Positions 9,721-17,826 of a DNA stretch of 64,000 nt are shown here, piece after piece. This stretch comes from Herbaspirillum sp. DW155 (GTDB lineage: Bacteria > Pseudomonadota > Gammaproteobacteria > Burkholderiales > Burkholderiaceae_D), in contig NZ_AP029028.1 in the NCBI RefSeq assembly GCF_037076565.1, positions 248,001 through 312,000 on the forward strand. Direction: 5' to 3'. The position numbers and the translations under genes were made by a program. The stretch's first letter is position 1; each line of letters starts with the position of its first letter. A model generated the notes under the pieces. It saw nothing but the letters and a program-made list of their open reading frames with translations, was not told the origin of the DNA and ran no database searches.

Positions 9721-10749
9721 ATGACCACCTTATCCGAAGTTGCCCGTCTGGCCGGTGTCACCTCGGCCACTGTGTCCAACGTCTTGCGCCAGCGCGGCAA
9801 GGTTGGCGAGCAGACACGCCAGCGCGTGCTGGAAGCGGTCGCCCAGCTCGGCTATCGTCCGCACCTCACTGCCCGTGCCCTGGCCGAGGGACGCGCGCCC
9901 ACGCTGGCACTGGTGGTCTCCAGCATTGCCAACCCCTTCTATCCGGAATTCGCACTGGCCGCCGAGCGCGCGGCGCGCGAGCGTGGCCGTTTCCTGATCG
10001 TCTGCAATACCAATGACGATCCCGATACCGGTCGTGCCTATCTGGACCAGATCGCCGGCACGCTCTCGGACGGCGTACTCATCATGAACGCCAACCTGCC
10101 CATGGATGAGTTGAAGAAGACCGAACAGCGCGGCGCACCGGTGGTGCTGTGCATGTGGGAAAAACCCGATGCACCGCCCGAGCTGCCCTGCATCGCGGTG
10201 GATTTCTTCGCGGCCGGGGCGATCGCTGCGCAGCACCTGCTGGGGCTGGGCCATCGCCACATCGGTGCACTGGTCGGCAGCAAGAAGAGCGGCATCCATG
10301 CGGAACGCTATCGCGGCTTCGTGGAGGCCTGTGCTGCTGCGGGCGTGAAGCACACCCTGCAGAGCGCCCGCTATATCGGCGATACGGTCGAGGCGGGCTA
10401 CCAGGCCGCCATGGCGCTGCTACGCGAGGAGCCGCAACTGACGGCGATCTTTGCCAGCAACGACCTGCCCGCGTTGGGCGCCATGAATGCCGTCGCCGAC
10501 CTCGGCCTGAACGTGCCGCGCGACATCTCCGTGATCGGCATCACCGATATCCAGTGGGCGCGCGTCTCACGGCCGGCCTTGACCACCGTGGCGGTGCCCA
10601 CCGCGGAAGCAGCACGCATGTCCATCGACCTGCTGCTGGCCCTGATCGAGCGCCGCAGCGCTTCGCCCGTGATGCGCGTGACGGCCACGCCGCAACTGGT
10701 GGAACGCGCCTCCACGGCGGTGCCGCGCAAGCGCAAGCGCAAGCGCTGA
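9721..10749 (+). CDS. LacI-family transcriptional regulator
   Basis: This 342-residue repressor has an N-terminal LacI helix-turn-helix (TTLSEVARLAGVTSATVSNVLR, residues 2-24), the hinge helix (PHLTARALAEGRAPT) and a periplasmic-binding-protein-like effector domain with the usual ASNDLPALGAMNA and DISVIGITDIQWA segments. It is divergent from the galactoside operon and very likely its regulator, with the released sugar as effector. The protein ends in an unusual basic tail of alternating Arg and Lys, encoded by a 6-base tandem repeat. The gene ends 8 bp before the convergent TetR gene. Confidence 0.95.
   Translation: MTTLSEVARLAGVTSATVSNVLRQRGKVGEQTRQRVLEAVAQLGYRPHLTARALAEGRAPTLALVVSSIANPFYPEFALAAERAARERGRFLIVCNTNDDPDTGRAYLDQIAGTLSDGVLIMNANLPMDELKKTEQRGAPVVLCMWEKPDAPPELPCIAVDFFAAGAIAAQHLLGLGHRHIGALVGSKKSGIHAERYRGFVEACAAAGVKHTLQSARYIGDTVEAGYQAAMALLREEPQLTAIFASNDLPALGAMNAVADLGLNVPRDISVIGITDIQWARVSRPALTTVAVPTAEAARMSIDLLLALIERRSASPVMRVTATPQLVERASTAVPRKRKRKR
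10725..10746 (+). repeat. Hexanucleotide tandem repeat GCGCAA, 3.7 copies
   Basis: Three full GCGCAA units and a partial fourth encode the Arg/Lys tail of the LacI-type regulator, right up to its stop codon. Copy-number changes would lengthen or shorten the tail in frame. Confidence 0.75.
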
Positions 10750-10757
10750 AGGCCGGA

Positions 10758-11390
10758 TCAACGCCGCTGCAAGCTTTCCAGATAGGCGCAGAACATGTCG
10801 GCCATGGCTTGGCCATAGGCACGTATTTCTCTCGCCGGTGGCGTGCCGCGCGAGAGATGTTCCCCCGCCGTGGTGAGGGTGGTCATGAGCAGTTCGCCGG
10901 CGCGCTTGCGCTTTGGCGCAGTGACCCCGGGCAAGGCCTCCCGCATGAACTGCGCGATGATGCCATCCCAGGCATGGCGCATGTCCTCGGCCTCTCTGGC
11001 ATCACGATAGAGCGGGGCGGCATCGGCCAGCGCCATCCTGATCCGGGCTTCCTCGAATTCGCTGCGCAGGAAGGCGTGCACCAGTTCGCGCAAGCGCTGG
11101 TGCGGCGGCTTGCGCGCGTCCTGCAACAGCTCGCGCACCATCTCCGTGGTTTGCTGCCATTCATCGGCCTGCAGGCGAAACAGGATGGCGGCCTTGTTGG
11201 GGAAATACTGATACACCGATCCCACGCTCACCCCCGCCCGCTCGGCCACGCGCGCCGTGGTGAAACGCGGTGCGCCCTCACGCAGCAAAACCTGAACAGC
11301 CGCCTCCAGGATGGCCGCCACCAGTTCGGTGGAACGGGCTTGCCGGGGTGTCTTGCGCAGGGAAATCTCAGGGCGGCGTGGCTTGCTCAT
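10758..11390 (-). CDS. TetR-family transcriptional regulator
   Basis: This 210-residue repressor has an N-terminal TetR DNA-binding domain (VAERAGVSVGSVYQYFPNKAAIL, about residues 46-69) and a helical C-terminal ligand domain. It is divergent from an MFS exporter 202 bp away, the classic arrangement of a drug-responsive repressor and its pump. The intergenic region holds dyad sequences sharing the half-site ATGCGAC (listed separately), which are probable operators for both genes. The ligand cannot be inferred. Confidence 0.94.
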   Translation of the reverse strand: MSKPRRPEISLRKTPRQARSTELVAAILEAAVQVLLREGAPRFTTARVAERAGVSVGSVYQYFPNKAAILFRLQADEWQQTTEMVRELLQDARKPPHQRLRELVHAFLRSEFEEARIRMALADAAPLYRDAREAEDMRHAWDGIIAQFMREALPGVTAPKRKRAGELLMTTLTTAGEHLSRGTPPAREIRAYGQAMADMFCAYLESLQRR

Positions 11391-11424
11391 GGCATCGAAT
11401 GAAAAGAGAAAAGACGGAATCGAA

Positions 11425-11457
11425 ATGCGACTAGGAAACCTGACGGATCAGTCGCAT
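11425..11457. promoter_or_regulatory. Spaced inverted repeat ATGCGACT...AGTCGCAT
   Basis: Two 8-bp arms (11425-11432 and 11450-11457) are perfect inverted copies separated by 17 bp. The half-site ATGCGAC is the same as in the palindrome a few bases downstream, which suggests a second binding site for the adjacent TetR regulator close to its own start codon. Confidence 0.55.
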
Positions 11458-11473
11458 ACTGAAAAACGACGGG

Positions 11474-11493
11474 ATGTGACGAATTCGTCGCAT
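11474..11493. promoter_or_regulatory. TetR operator candidate, 20-bp near-perfect palindrome
   Basis: ATGTGACGAATTCGTCGCAT is symmetric apart from one base pair, with a perfect 12-bp core (GACGAATTCGTC, 11478-11489). It lies between the divergent TetR and MFS genes, 100 bp before the exporter start, and shares its half-site with the spaced repeat upstream. It is the best candidate for the regulator's primary operator. Confidence 0.7.
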
Positions 11494-11592
11494 TCTACTG
11501 CGTAGCGCCGACCTCATCAATGCGCTGCTGCGCAGCCTTTTTCGATGCTCCATTTCACATTCTTCTTCCATATTTTTCTTCGAGGTATCCCC

Positions 11593-12816
11593 ATGAACGG
11601 AAAACCGGCGGGTCAACCCATCTCCCTCACGCCATCCCCCGGCGCCGGCAGCGGCGTACGGGTCTTCCTGGTACTCGCACCGCTGACGCTGGCGGTCTTC
11701 ATCGCCTTTCTCACCATCGGCCTGCAATTGCCGGTGCTGCCCTTGCATCTGAAGGATGTCCTGGGCATGAACGCCACCGTGGTCGGCATCGTGGTGGGTG
11801 CGCAGTTTGCGGCAGCCTTGCTCTCCCGCGCCTGGGCCGGCAACGTGGCTGACCTGCGCGGTGCCAAGCGCGCCGTGGTGGGCGGCTTCGTGGCAGCGGC
11901 CTGCTCCGGGCTGATCTATCTGGCCTCACTGCTGTGGCTGGATCAGCCGGTGGTGTCGGTGGCGGTGCTGCTGGCCGGACGCGTCCTGCTGGCGCTGGGC
12001 GAGAGCCTGGTCATCACCGGCACCATGGGCTGGGGCATCGCCCTGGTCGGACCGCAGCATGGCGGCAAGGTGATGGCCTGGCTCGGCATTGCCATCTATG
12101 CGGCCATGGCCGGCGGCGCACCGCTGGGTGTGGCGGTGAACAAAGTCTGGGGATTTGCCGGGATTGCCGGCGTGAGCGTGGCGCTGCCCTTGCTGGCACT
12201 GCTGGTTGTCAGTCCGCAGCGCGGCGTGGCGGCCAGCGCGGCACGGCGTACGCCCTTCTACAAGGTGCTGGGTGCGGTGTGGCAGCCGGGTTTGGGGCTG
12301 GCCTTGTCCAGCGTGGGATTCGGCGTCATCACGGCTTTCATCGCCTTGCTGTTTGCCGCCCGTTCGTGGGGAGACTCTTCGCTGGCCTTCACCAGTTTCG
12401 GCATCGCCTTCATCGTGGCACGCCTGTTCTTTGCCCATCTGCCGGATCAGATCGGTGGCGCCAGGGTGGCGCTGGTCTGCGTGGTCATTGAAGTGCTGGG
12501 CCAGCTACTGATCTGGCAGGCGGGAACGGCATGGGTGGCTTATGCGGGGGCTGCGTTGACCGGGTTTGGCTATTCGCTGGTGTTCCCCGGTTTCGGCGTG
12601 GAAGCGATGCGCCGCGCGCCGCCGCAGACGCGCGGCCTGGCGATGGGGGCCTACGTGGCTTTCCTCGACCTGTCGCTGGGCATCACCAGCCCCTTGGCCG
12701 GTGCGCTGGCCAGCCATGCGGGGGTGCAGAGTGTGTATCTCGCCGGGGCCATCGTCGTGGGCTTGTCGATGCTGGTGGCCGTGGCTTTGCTTCGTTCAGT
12801 GAAAACCGGCAATTGA
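11593..12816 (+). CDS. MFS transporter, YhhS/arabinose-efflux type
   Basis: This major facilitator exporter of 407 residues has about twelve hydrophobic segments. I chose the ATG at 11593 (MNGKPAGQP...), preceded by GAGGTA; an in-frame upstream ATG at 11545 would add 16 hydrophobic residues without a ribosome site. The loop after helix 2 carries the family motif in the form RAWAGNVADLRGAKRAVV, and helix 4 has GRVLLALGESLVITG. It is divergent from the TetR gene and presumably under its control. The YhhS-like subfamily includes poorly characterised exporters. The substrate is unknown. Confidence 0.9.
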   Translation: MNGKPAGQPISLTPSPGAGSGVRVFLVLAPLTLAVFIAFLTIGLQLPVLPLHLKDVLGMNATVVGIVVGAQFAAALLSRAWAGNVADLRGAKRAVVGGFVAAACSGLIYLASLLWLDQPVVSVAVLLAGRVLLALGESLVITGTMGWGIALVGPQHGGKVMAWLGIAIYAAMAGGAPLGVAVNKVWGFAGIAGVSVALPLLALLVVSPQRGVAASAARRTPFYKVLGAVWQPGLGLALSSVGFGVITAFIALLFAARSWGDSSLAFTSFGIAFIVARLFFAHLPDQIGGARVALVCVVIEVLGQLLIWQAGTAWVAYAGAALTGFGYSLVFPGFGVEAMRRAPPQTRGLAMGAYVAFLDLSLGITSPLAGALASHAGVQSVYLAGAIVVGLSMLVAVALLRSVKTGN

Positions 12817-12943
12817 GCAAAACATCTTCCTTGTCCGTCGCCGAGGGGCGGTAGCAATGAAGCCAAAATCTAGAAAATCTACTAAATGATTTCGACCGAC
12901 TGTTCGGTAGCATGCAGAGCTTTTCCGGTTCTGCGTTCAGACC

Positions 12944-15676
12944 ATGACAGCCACTTCCTCGATGACCTCCGCGCCGCTCGGCGCGCTGTTGAATCTCCTG
13001 ACGCACGAGCGTCGGCTGCTGAGGCTGCACCTGCCTCCCTCCGCACCTGCACCCGTACAGCATCTGGTCGCCTTGCAGGTCAGCGGAACGGAGGCTGTCT
13101 GCGGCAACGTGCTGTACCGCCTGCAGTGCGCCAGCAGCACATCGGATATCGCTGTCCACGATCTGCAAGGACTTCCCGTCGGATTTTCCGTGAAGGATAC
13201 CGAAGGGAGCACAGCATTGGTGTGCGGCCTGGCCAGCGCCGTGCGGCAAGTCTACTCGGAAGCCGGCGCGGTGCTGTTCGAGCTCGAACTCTGCGATGCA
13301 CTGCATCTGCTGGAGCAGCGCAAGACCTGGCGCGTTTTCTGCGACCGTTCGGTACCGGACATCAGCGAGCAGATCCTCACCGAGCATCGCCAGGACAATA
13401 GCGTCCTGGCTGCCGCCTTGCGGTGGCACACCAGTGGCTTGCGCAATACCTATCCACAGCGGGCTTTCGTCATGCAGGCCGGCGAAAGCGATGCCGCCTT
13501 CCTCCAGCGGCTATGGCGCCAGGAAGGCATTGCCTGGCATTTTCGCTTTACGCTGGAGGGCGATGAGCCCGTCCATCATCTGCATCTGGCTGACCATCCG
13601 ACGGCCTATCCCGACCAGTCTGCTCTGGCCTTGCGTTACCACCGCGCCGACGCACTCGAACAGACCGATACGGTGACGCATTGGGAAGCCTGGTGCGAGC
13701 AAGCGATCGATGAAGTCACGCTGGCCGCTTTCGATTACAAATCCAACCGGTGTCTGCAAGCGCAGGAGGATGCGCTACGTGGTGAAGATACGGCAGGTCT
13801 TGCGCTCGCACGCACGCTGGGCCACTACGAATATGCCCCGCCGTTCCTGGCGGCAGGGCCGGCTCACCAGCGGCAAATGACCAGAAGCAGGATGGCCGCC
13901 CATGAAATGGCTGCGCAAGGCTACCGTGCCCGCAGTGTGGTGCGCTCCTTGCGTGGCGGCACCGTATTCGCCCTGAGCGGCCATCCTCTCATCGATGCGC
14001 TGCCCGGGAACGCCCGCCGTTTCACCGTCACGCAGGTCAGGCTCTACGCGCGTAACAGTCTGGTCCTTGATGTGCCATGGATGGCTGCGCTGATGCAGGA
14101 CTGGTTACCGGCGCGCGACAGTCTGGGTGATCAGACTGCGCTGGACGTACCTGTCTACTGCAATGCGTTTGAGTGCGTTCAGCGCGACACCGCCATCGTG
14201 CCATCTTATGACCCGGACGACGTACCCAAGTTAGGCATGATGAGTGCGCTCGTCGTCGGGGATGGGGACAAGGAGGTCGATGTCGATGAGATGGGGCGCA
14301 TCGCCGTGCGCTTTCTCTTCACCCGGCCCGAAGAGCATCCGCGTCAGCGTGGTGCCAGCGGGACTGCCAGCGACTCTGCTCGCATCCGCGTCCTGCAGCC
14401 CTGGGCCGATGCAGGCTTTGGCACTGCCTTCTGGCCCAGGGTCGGCAGCGAGATCCTGATCGGTTTTCTGCAGAATCATCCCGACAAGCCGGTGGCCTTG
14501 GGTGGCCTCTACGATGGCACGCACTGCCCGCCGCTGTTTTCACACCGGGGCAAGCTGCCGGAGAACAGTGCACTGTCCGGGATACGCAGCAAGGAATTCA
14601 AGGCGGACCGGCACAGCCACCTGCGCTTCGACGATAGTGCAGGTCAGATCAGTGCCCAGCTCCTCTCGGACCATGCCAACACCCAACTCAACCAGGGCTG
14701 GCTTGGCTCTCCCCGTGCGGAAGGGAATTCCACACCGCGCGGCGAAGGATTTGAGCTGGCCACCGATGCTGCTGGTTGCTTGCGCACGGCACATGGCCTG
14801 CTCATCACCGCCTTCGCCCGCCTCAACGCCAGCGGCCACCAGCTTGCCCGGGAAGAGACACTCGCGCTGATGCAGCAATGCGTGCAGCTCTTTACCGGCA
14901 TCGGCAATTACGCAGCCCGGCACCAGGCCACGGCCGCCGATCATGATGCACATGAGAGTCTTTATCGTCATTTGCAGCAGTGGGAGAACGGTTCCAATAC
15001 CGCACCCTCCGCAGGGGAGGGTGGCACACCGGTGGTCGCCATCACCGCACCTGCCGGCCTGCACTTCAGTACCCCCGAGACCGCCGTCATGCATGCTGGC
15101 GAGAACTGCGACACCGTGGCGCTGCGCCATATCCAGCTGACCAGCGGCGAGCATCTGACGGCCAATGCAGGCAAGGGCATGTCGCTATTTGCCCAGTCGG
15201 AAGACCTCAAGCTGATCGCACATCAGGGCGAGCTCAAGCTGCAATCGCAGCACAACGACACCAGTGTGGCTGCGGCCAGGAATCTGAGCCTGAGCGCCAG
15301 CGACGGCAAGGTGCAGATCATCGCGGCCGACGAGATCTTGCTCGCGACCGCAGACGGCAGCTATCTGCGTCTTGGGGGAGGAAAGATCGACATGGGTTGC
15401 AGCGGGGCGGCGTCGATCCATGCGGCCAAGCATCACTGGCTCGATGCACAGACCACATCCGGCGAGTTGCCCACGTTCGCCAAGGAGGAGGTGGGCCGCA
15501 AGCCGGTCCTGGCACGCCCGACCGATGACCAGAGCGTGCCGGGTGCACGCTTCGAGATCGACCGCAGTGACGGTACCAGGCTGACCGGGAAGACCGATGA
15601 GCAAGGCGCGACCGGTGCGATTTCCAGAGATGCATTCGAACAGCTGCACATTCGCTTTCTCGATGCCGATTCCTGA
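12944..15676 (+). CDS. vgrG: Type VI secretion tip protein VgrG
   Basis: This 910-residue spike protein of the type VI secretion system has an N-terminal gp27-like base with the Vgr signature regions (YPQRAFVMQAGESDAAFLQRLW around 165-190), an OB/gp5-like domain with the WADAGFGTAFWPRVGSEILIGFLQNHPDKP segment (~490), a DUF2345 repeat region (about 690-850), and a short transthyretin-like C-terminal domain (PGARFEIDRSDGTRL...TGKTDEQG) used by many VgrGs to carry effectors. No core type VI genes are nearby, so this is an orphan vgrG. It heads a cluster with a lipase effector, adaptor-type genes and PAAR, and is expected to deliver that lipase. Confidence 0.95.
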   Translation: MTATSSMTSAPLGALLNLLTHERRLLRLHLPPSAPAPVQHLVALQVSGTEAVCGNVLYRLQCASSTSDIAVHDLQGLPVGFSVKDTEGSTALVCGLASAVRQVYSEAGAVLFELELCDALHLLEQRKTWRVFCDRSVPDISEQILTEHRQDNSVLAAALRWHTSGLRNTYPQRAFVMQAGESDAAFLQRLWRQEGIAWHFRFTLEGDEPVHHLHLADHPTAYPDQSALALRYHRADALEQTDTVTHWEAWCEQAIDEVTLAAFDYKSNRCLQAQEDALRGEDTAGLALARTLGHYEYAPPFLAAGPAHQRQMTRSRMAAHEMAAQGYRARSVVRSLRGGTVFALSGHPLIDALPGNARRFTVTQVRLYARNSLVLDVPWMAALMQDWLPARDSLGDQTALDVPVYCNAFECVQRDTAIVPSYDPDDVPKLGMMSALVVGDGDKEVDVDEMGRIAVRFLFTRPEEHPRQRGASGTASDSARIRVLQPWADAGFGTAFWPRVGSEILIGFLQNHPDKPVALGGLYDGTHCPPLFSHRGKLPENSALSGIRSKEFKADRHSHLRFDDSAGQISAQLLSDHANTQLNQGWLGSPRAEGNSTPRGEGFELATDAAGCLRTAHGLLITAFARLNASGHQLAREETLALMQQCVQLFTGIGNYAARHQATAADHDAHESLYRHLQQWENGSNTAPSAGEGGTPVVAITAPAGLHFSTPETAVMHAGENCDTVALRHIQLTSGEHLTANAGKGMSLFAQSEDLKLIAHQGELKLQSQHNDTSVAAARNLSLSASDGKVQIIAADEILLATADGSYLRLGGGKIDMGCSGAASIHAAKHHWLDAQTTSGELPTFAKEEVGRKPVLARPTDDQSVPGARFEIDRSDGTRLTGKTDEQGATGAISRDAFEQLHIRFLDADS

Positions 15677-15690
15677 AGGAGAACGAGTTC

Positions 15691-17826
15691 ATGAGCACGA
15701 CATCCGGTGCAGCACGATCTTCCCGCGTGATTGGCGGCGGCAAATTCACCCTCCTGCCCAATCATGGCGAGGCGCGTTTCTACAAGACCTTGCCCTTGCC
15801 CGGGGTCATCATCCTGGTGCATGGCGTGAACTCCGATGGAGAGTGGTACGAGAGCACGGAACGCGGCCTGTGCGAGGGGCTCAATGAGAGACTGGCCCGG
15901 CGACCCGAGCAGATGGTCTACAGCGGGCCGGCTTCGGGGCGCCTGATGCCGGCGCAATACACGCCAGAACTCACGGCCGACGGCTATCTCGCACCCCGGC
16001 GCAGTGCGGACAACTTCATCGATGCCGGGTCCCACTATTCCCCGGTCATCCGATTTCGCTGGGGATACAAGGCCAGCAAGACCGAGCTCAGGCAATTCGG
16101 CAAGAACGTGTGGCTCAACGAGAACGATTACTGGGGCGGCGGGCCGTTCGCCAACGGCTGTTCGGCCATCGCCGATCTCTGGACGGAAGGACTCAATGAC
16201 CGTCTGTTCCTGTGGTTGACGGCGCAACATCTCAATCCGGTGTCGGGGCGCGACGTCTATCGCTGCCCGCACCGCGCCTACTATGTGCACGCCGCGTTGC
16301 GTCTGGCGCGGCTCATCAAGTCCGTGCGCGACAGGCAGGCGGACTGTCCCATCACGGTGATGTGCCACAGCCAGGGCAACATGGTGGGGATTGCTGCGGC
16401 CTTTCTGGCCGACCGGCTTGGCGTGCAGGCGGATAACTATCTGCTGTGCAATCCGCCGCTGAGTCTGCTGCCGGACAATTTCACGGAAAACTGGAGCCAG
16501 AGGGGCAGCAGCGATTCGCAAGGGTCTCTGGGACGGCAGACCTACCGGGCGCGGGTGGAGACGCTGAAGAATTTCTTTGCGCTGTTGCGGGCCCGTGCCG
16601 CCCGCGCGCACGCGGACGACAGGATCGACAAGGAAATGGCCAACAGCAATCCCAAGCTGGGTCCCGCTTTCACGGCCGCAGGAGACCGACAGCGCCACGG
16701 GCTCAATGGGTCCACCTTTGGCCGGGTGACCCTGTATTGCAACCCGCACGACCAAGTGATTTCGGCCACAACCGTGCAGGGGATAGGCTGGCGCGGCATG
16801 AGTGAGCAGGAGATTGAGGTCACCAACGGCCGGGGCGTGTTCGTGCAGCGTGTTTTCGCGCATCAGTATCTGGTGGGACAGACACCGGGGAAGTCTTATC
16901 GCTATTGGGACGACCGCTGGAACAAGGATGCCGGAGCCGGCAAGGACGGGTTCTGGCATCCTCCTTCGCCCATCGTCGCCTATCGGTTCTGGCAGGGACT
17001 GGCGTCGAACGAAACCATCATCGGGAAAATCGCAACGGCAGTGACTCAGCCGCTGATGCGGTACATCGAGTTGAGCAGAGAGCGTGTCAATGCCAGCGTC
17101 GCGAAGAGCTGGTCGATTCCGGTTGACGCGCCTGAACTGCCGCGCCATTTTTTGCCGACGGCCTATCGCTATGGAAATCTGAGTCCGCAGTTTGATGAGG
17201 GTATCGATGCTGCTGGCAATGCACGGCAAGCACGTAAAAGCGAGGTCAATAAAAAATCTGGCGATCCCTATGACGAGCATGCCACGCTCACGTCGGAGGA
17301 TGGCTCAGTCAACGATGCTGCGCAGGGAGACCAGGACTCGGAGGCCCGATTGCGCTACGAGCATCGGGCGCGCTTGCGGATGCAGGCTAGGCGGGGCGAC
17401 ATAGCTGATGCACAGGGGAACGTCGCCGGAGAACAGCCTGGCGGACGCGCCACCGAGGAATATCAAGCGTGGCGGACCGAGCAGATCGGCAAATTCCTGA
17501 AGGAAGGCGTGGACCAGAGTGCTACGGATCATTCGACGATCGTGACCAATTCGGAGCATGCAAGGTTGGCGGCGGCTTATGACGTGGCTGTTGGGGTTTG
17601 TACGCTCAGTGAGGAAGAGATGCGGGAGCTGCGGGTTGAGGCGGATTGGCGGTATGGTACCGGACTTGAAGAAAAACACCCTCATCGCTATTTCAGGGAG
17701 TACTTTGCTCAGAGCACCATGCAGGGAAAATCTCTAGAAGATTGGCTCTCGAATGAGGAGGAAACTCGGCCGTCGGGCATCGTGGATGAGCGCTCCTGGA
17801 AGATAGCTAAGCCGGAGGCGAGGTAA
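15691..17826 (+). CDS. Type VI lipase effector, Tle3-like (DUF3274) alpha/beta hydrolase
   Basis: This 711-residue putative antibacterial phospholipase begins 14 bp after vgrG with a strong GAAGGAGAA site. The alpha/beta-hydrolase core starts with VIILVHGVNSDGEWY (about residues 33-47). The nucleophile elbow is C-H-S-Q-G with Ser227, so the first glycine of GxSxG is a cysteine here. The C-terminal third looks like the DUF3274 part of Tle3 proteins. In Pseudomonas aeruginosa, Tle3 is encoded beside vgrG2b, with Tla3 as adaptor and Tli3 as immunity protein; this locus shares vgrG, tle3 and a Tla3-like family. There is no signal peptide, as expected for a type VI cargo. The stop overlaps the start of the next gene by one base. 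Confidence 0.85.
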   Translation: MSTTSGAARSSRVIGGGKFTLLPNHGEARFYKTLPLPGVIILVHGVNSDGEWYESTERGLCEGLNERLARRPEQMVYSGPASGRLMPAQYTPELTADGYLAPRRSADNFIDAGSHYSPVIRFRWGYKASKTELRQFGKNVWLNENDYWGGGPFANGCSAIADLWTEGLNDRLFLWLTAQHLNPVSGRDVYRCPHRAYYVHAALRLARLIKSVRDRQADCPITVMCHSQGNMVGIAAAFLADRLGVQADNYLLCNPPLSLLPDNFTENWSQRGSSDSQGSLGRQTYRARVETLKNFFALLRARAARAHADDRIDKEMANSNPKLGPAFTAAGDRQRHGLNGSTFGRVTLYCNPHDQVISATTVQGIGWRGMSEQEIEVTNGRGVFVQRVFAHQYLVGQTPGKSYRYWDDRWNKDAGAGKDGFWHPPSPIVAYRFWQGLASNETIIGKIATAVTQPLMRYIELSRERVNASVAKSWSIPVDAPELPRHFLPTAYRYGNLSPQFDEGIDAAGNARQARKSEVNKKSGDPYDEHATLTSEDGSVNDAAQGDQDSEARLRYEHRARLRMQARRGDIADAQGNVAGEQPGGRATEEYQAWRTEQIGKFLKEGVDQSATDHSTIVTNSEHARLAAAYDVAVGVCTLSEEEMRELRVEADWRYGTGLEEKHPHRYFREYFAQSTMQGKSLEDWLSNEEETRPSGIVDERSWKIAKPEAR

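Noticed and set aside
15433-17280. A 615-codon minus-strand frame opposite vgrG and the lipase gene
   Set aside because: Shadow frame crossing two real genes on the other strand, with no recognisable domain.
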